DNA of 64,000 bases from Alisma plantago-aquatica (Eukaryota > Streptophyta > Magnoliopsida > Alismatales > Alismataceae), in the NCBI GenBank assembly GCA_963693085.1, contig OY856410.1, positions 885,902,335 to 885,966,334 of the forward strand. Direction: 5' to 3'. The notes beneath the pieces were generated by a model. The model worked only from the letters and a program-made list of their open reading frames with translations. It was not told where the DNA came from and searched no databases. Made by a program: the position numbers and the translations under genes. Shown here piece by piece: positions 60,363 through 64,000 of this stretch. Numbering within the stretch: the first letter of the stretch is position 1; each line of letters opens with the position of its first letter.

Positions 60363-62181
60363 GATCACGACTTGTGTGTGAGTGATGAAAAAGCACACAG
60401 TTAAGGCCAGTAGTGGTAGTCCCAATATCAATGATGTTGAGAAGGCACATATCTAGGGGGTTACCGGGGCTTTAAGCCCTCTCCCCCTAATCTAAAAGTG
60501 TGACAACCCGACATCAAATAAAGCCATTACCAGTGAATAATTGTAGATTAACCATAAGTGGCGGATTAACAAAATCATTAAAAATTAAAACCATTTTACA
60601 AAGAGATCCTCTTCTAGGAAATTCTTAATGAAAGAACCAAAACTTCAGATATATCAGGGTTCACATTGTACATACATTGTACCATCTCATATCGAAGATA
60701 ACATATAGCAGTTGCTTTGTCAAAACATATATTGAAGCATCATAAAACCTTGAGGCATACAAGCCAAAATCTTAGATTGTTTATAAAATCTTTACGTATT
60801 GATTCCAAGGACCTGAGAGTACATAGACGACACATAGGACTTCTATGTACAAGACACGACAAACAATACACTCAACCTAAGCTGTTACTACTACCCCTAT
60901 TACTGTTGTTCTCCCTATGCAGTACGGTCTCTACCCCCTCGTGCACGTTCATCTAAAAAAATATGGATCCCATGGGGTGAGACAATTGTCCCAACGAGTG
61001 ATATAACTTTCCGCCAACAATATTATTGTCATAGATAAATAACATAAAACTGAGTAGAGGATTCTTTATATAAATAAGCAAAATTAATAATTGTTTATAA
61101 GAAGAATAGAGAAATCTCTTCTCTTAAAGTAATGCATCTATATATGATAGAGCAATACATCATCTATTCACTTTACAGGGAATATAAAGAAACATGTATA
61201 ACATCTATCCAATTAAGATGTATAAAAGAAGTGTACATCAACCAATGTCTTCCGTATTCAATCCTTAATCAAATACGCTACACGGCTGATTACATATTTA
61301 CAATACACTTATGCCCTGAGAAGATGAGGTATACCACTCATACTCCAACCGACCACTGCTTAGTCAAAATAGGTACCATACAAGGTCAAGAGAAGAGTCA
61401 GCTTCCAAGTCCTCACTCGTCTTGGTCAGTACAAGACCACTGGCAATGACATCATGTGTCAAACTGCAACTAGCATGCCAGGGTATAGTGGCATCTTTGC
61501 TATAGATCTATAGTCAAAGCATGCACTCTCTTTAGGGAGATTTCAGTTATCCATCCCCAGATTATAAAATTATTGAGTCATGGCATATAGCCATACTCTA
61601 AGCCACGGGCCAGTTCACCGTGCTCATTACTGAGTCTACGACCGCAGTTGCACTCGATCCAGGACATGGCATGTACCCAGTCCTCAAGATTTTGTACGTA
61701 AGGGGATCAACTCACATATGGCCATCCAAGCTCACACCCCCTCATATTCAAAAATATACGCTCCAGGTAATCCCGTGGGAAAAACCCATTTCACCATTTT
61801 AGAAAATTTTGAAGCTGATGGATCTATGGCTAGGGCAACTACATTTTATGGTTCCAATGATGTATTAAGTGCATTACATTATTCTTTTAGCATCAAACAA
61901 GTTATAAGCATAAATCATAAACAAATTCTACAAAGAAAGGTGTAATACATCTATCAAGTACTTTCCTAATCTTTGGAACACATTTAGATACATATCATTT
62001 GTGATCTCAATCCCTTATCATATTATTGGGGATTCTTATCCTTAATCATTATCGTCATCATGATTAAATGATCTGGGTATTCAACTCTTAGTTCATCACT
62101 GAATAATGTCACCGCTTATCAGGTATCCATTACGTCTAGGTCCTCAGACCCAGTTATATATCATACTTTTTGCACAATTAT

Positions 62182-62413
62182 TTCACATGGCTCACAAGGC
62201 CCATTTAAACATCTTGTCACCTCTCACTAGGAAACAACTATTCACATGGCTCACAAGGCCCATTAAACATCTTGTCACCTCTCACTAGGCAACAACCATT
62301 CACATGGCTCACAAGGCCCATTAAACATCTTGTCACCTCTCACTAGGCAACAACTATTTACATGGCTCACAAGACCCATTAAACATCTTCTCACCTCTCT
62401 CTAGGAAACAATT
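62182..62413. repeat. 58-bp tandem repeat, 4 units, in LTR J
   Basis: Units starting TTCACATGGCTCACAAG at 62182, 62241, 62299 and 62357 (spacing 59, 58, 58), each with CATCTTGTCACCTCTC and ACTAGG(A/C)AACAA. Highly similar, so recently amplified. Confidence 0.93.
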
Positions 62414-63530
62414 ATCTTTTAGGTTATCAGGCCACATAAATATTATACTTGTTATACAAGTATTTAACATGTCTCACAAGGCTTATGCAATAAGAGAAAT
62501 GCAACCTTCCCATTATTAGGGTTAGGGTTCCCCTTTATAGCTGAATAGGGTTTCAAGTTCATATTATCAATCCAAACCCTAATTTATTACTCCACACATC
62601 TAGGAGCATACATTGATATCATACATATTCAATCATACTTATTTATTTTCATCATTTATAATTAAATGATTATCAACACAAAGTATGAGTTTCTCTCTCA
62701 TCCTCACAATATTGATTACATCATACTTTATTAACTTGGCTTAACCCTTTCTCAAGGTATGTTAGCCTACACTTATCAAAGTACATTAAACTTATTACAT
62801 CTTAATGTAACAATTGACATGACACACTTCATGTGTTACTCATCCAAGTATATTGGATTTGAGGTGCATCAAGGTGTATCAACCTTGAGGTGCTGGATGT
62901 GATATTTATTATGCCTTGGTGTATCACTTCCCTCATCACTTTTAACTTACTTAAATTCATCAACTTATCTTGTATTAGGGTATTTCCCATCTGAATACTT
63001 TATGCACTAACTCATCACATTTATCCTATAGTCTATTGACCCTAAGTCACACACTTGAATTACCCAACTATCATTAAGTGATATGGACTCATCTCGGGTT
63101 AAGGCATTATTGATATAGGGTTGACCAATATCAACCACTTTAGGTGTTTCACCTATCAAGGTATTAGCCACACCATTAATTGGTGTTACACTCATCACTC
63201 CTAAGAGTGTTTTTCCCTCACCTTTACAAGGTGTATCAGGTTGAATCATGTATGTCAAGTTGAACACATGTATTGGGTTAGGTGTATATCGAGCTAGGCA
63301 TCATCATATCCCTCATACCCTTACCCATCAAGGTATCAACCTCACCAATCATATGGTGTATCACCTTCACCCTACATGGGTGTAACATCCTCACCTCACT
63401 TGAAGATATTGGCCACACCATACTGTAGTGTATTGGCCATCACATGCTCTAGGGTATTAACCACCTTATCACTTTTGTCATCTAGTGTATTGGGTTACCC
63501 ACCATATCATTTTAGAGGTGTGTGCTCAAC

Positions 63531-63840
63531 ACCATATCAGGCAAAGGGGTGTGTGTGTGCTTCAGACCATATTGTGCAAAGGGGTGTGTGTGTGATTCAC
63601 ACCATATCAGGAAAAGGGGTGTGTGTGTGCTTCACACCATATCGGGCAAAGAGGTGTGTGTGTGATTCACACCATATTGGGCAAAGAGGTGTGTGTGTGC
63701 TTCACACCATATCAAGAAAAGAGGTGTGTGTGTGCTACACACCATATCGAGCAAATAGGTGTGTGTGTGCTTCACACCATATCAGGCAAAGAGGTGTGTG
63801 TGTGATTCACACCATATCAGGCAAATAGGTGTGTGTGTGT
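63531..63840. repeat. 35-bp tandem repeat, 9 units, in LTR J
   Basis: ACCATAT(C/T)... recurs at 63531, 63566, 63601, 63636, 63671, 63706, 63741, 63776 and 63811, exactly 35 bp apart, each followed by GCAAAG(A/G)GGTGTGTGTGTG. Units mostly alternate GTGTGCTTCAC and GTGTGATTCAC, suggesting a 70-bp dimer. A 150-residue open frame across the array is a by-product of the repeat. Confidence 0.95.
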
Positions 63841-64000
63841 CATACATATCGGGTTGCTCAAATTAGGGTTTGCATATCGGGCTAGCCCCTTATGCTCTTA
63901 CCTTTTTCATTCCTTCAAGGCATCAACCTGTCATTGGGTTGAGTGAAAAAGTAGACAATTGGTTGAACCCTTCAATAACCATTGTACAAAACAATAGGGG

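Larger units (their letters stand above)
59659..60480 (+). mobile_element. Cassandra-like TRIM retrotransposon
   Basis: Two short LTR-like repeats (about 59659-59944 and 60193-60480) surround a 250-bp non-coding interior that opens with the primer site TGGTATCAGAGCC (59945-59957) and ends GTCCGGGAGAT before the second TGTCACGTCCC. Each LTR contains a 5S rRNA-like segment in sense orientation, the hallmark of Cassandra TRIMs. The right end of the second LTR is too diverged to fix. Confidence 0.88.
60499..64000 (-). repeat. LTR J: antisense LTR of a relative of D, runs off the window
   Basis: Begins (in + reading) TGTGACAACCCGAC, like the TGTGACATCCC edge of D's LTRs. It aligns with D's LTR in several places, for example TATGCCCTGAG(G)AAG...CATACAAGGTCAA near 61310-61390 against 21620-21700, and GAGCCATGGGC-type units near 61570-61625. 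Sequence left of 60499 shows no primer site, so this edge is probably the outer end of a 3' LTR or a solo LTR. The other end is outside the window. Confidence 0.75.

Noticed and set aside
63531..63840. CRISPR-like array or Cys-rich repeat protein
   Set aside because: The 35-bp units are contiguous with no unique spacers, and the 150-residue frame through them is a by-product of tandem repetition in a plant LTR.

Overview
This window looks like nuclear DNA from a flowering plant with a large, repeat-rich genome. The evidence is an intron-containing S-RNase-binding-protein (SBP1) type RING E3 ligase gene, a chromodomain Ty3/Gypsy (Tekay/Del-like) retrotransposon, a Cassandra-like TRIM carrying 5S rRNA-like sequence, a Tourist-type MITE and a hAT-type MITE. 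The sequence alone does not place the species. Only one host gene is recognisable.

Layout. 1-3300: the 3' part of the SBP1-type gene on the + strand (two coding exons visible, 845-1197 and 2314-2805; the 5' exon or exons lie upstream of the window or were not found). 3300-6069: intergenic, with a 108-bp Tourist-like MITE. 6075-57019: one very large nest of LTR retrotransposons. 57025-57590: nothing recognisable. 57590-59655: a degenerate tandem array with a period near 460 bp. 59659-60480: a Cassandra-like TRIM. 60499-64000: an antisense LTR of a relative of the chromovirus, running off the end of the window.

The nest can be resolved from TG...CA ends, 5-bp target duplications, initiator-Met primer sites and polypurine tracts. 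The outermost element F (6075-57019, minus strand) is a non-coding, long-LTR (LARD-like) element. Its left (3') LTR was hit by G (8741-19123, plus strand), a member of the same family with 3.7-kb LTRs and a 2.4-kb non-coding interior; G's 5' LTR later received a 513-bp hAT-type MITE. F's interior was hit twice. One insertion is D (20779-41431, minus strand), a chromovirus with decayed gag, protease, RT, integrase and chromodomain. The other is H (42445-54154, plus strand), an LTR-interior-LTR-interior-LTR array bounded by a single GTGGG duplication. D itself was split by E (26707-35231, minus strand), another non-coding long-LTR element, and D's RNase H region is now missing at the junction.

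Four of the five large elements (F, G, E, H) encode no recognisable protein but keep the cis signals for retrotransposition (tRNA-iMet primer site, polypurine tract, TG/CA ends). A plausible reading is that they were moved in trans by autonomous Gypsy elements such as relatives of D; this is inference. All boundaries and alignments were made by eye, so lengths are exact only where a TG/CA end or target duplication is cited.
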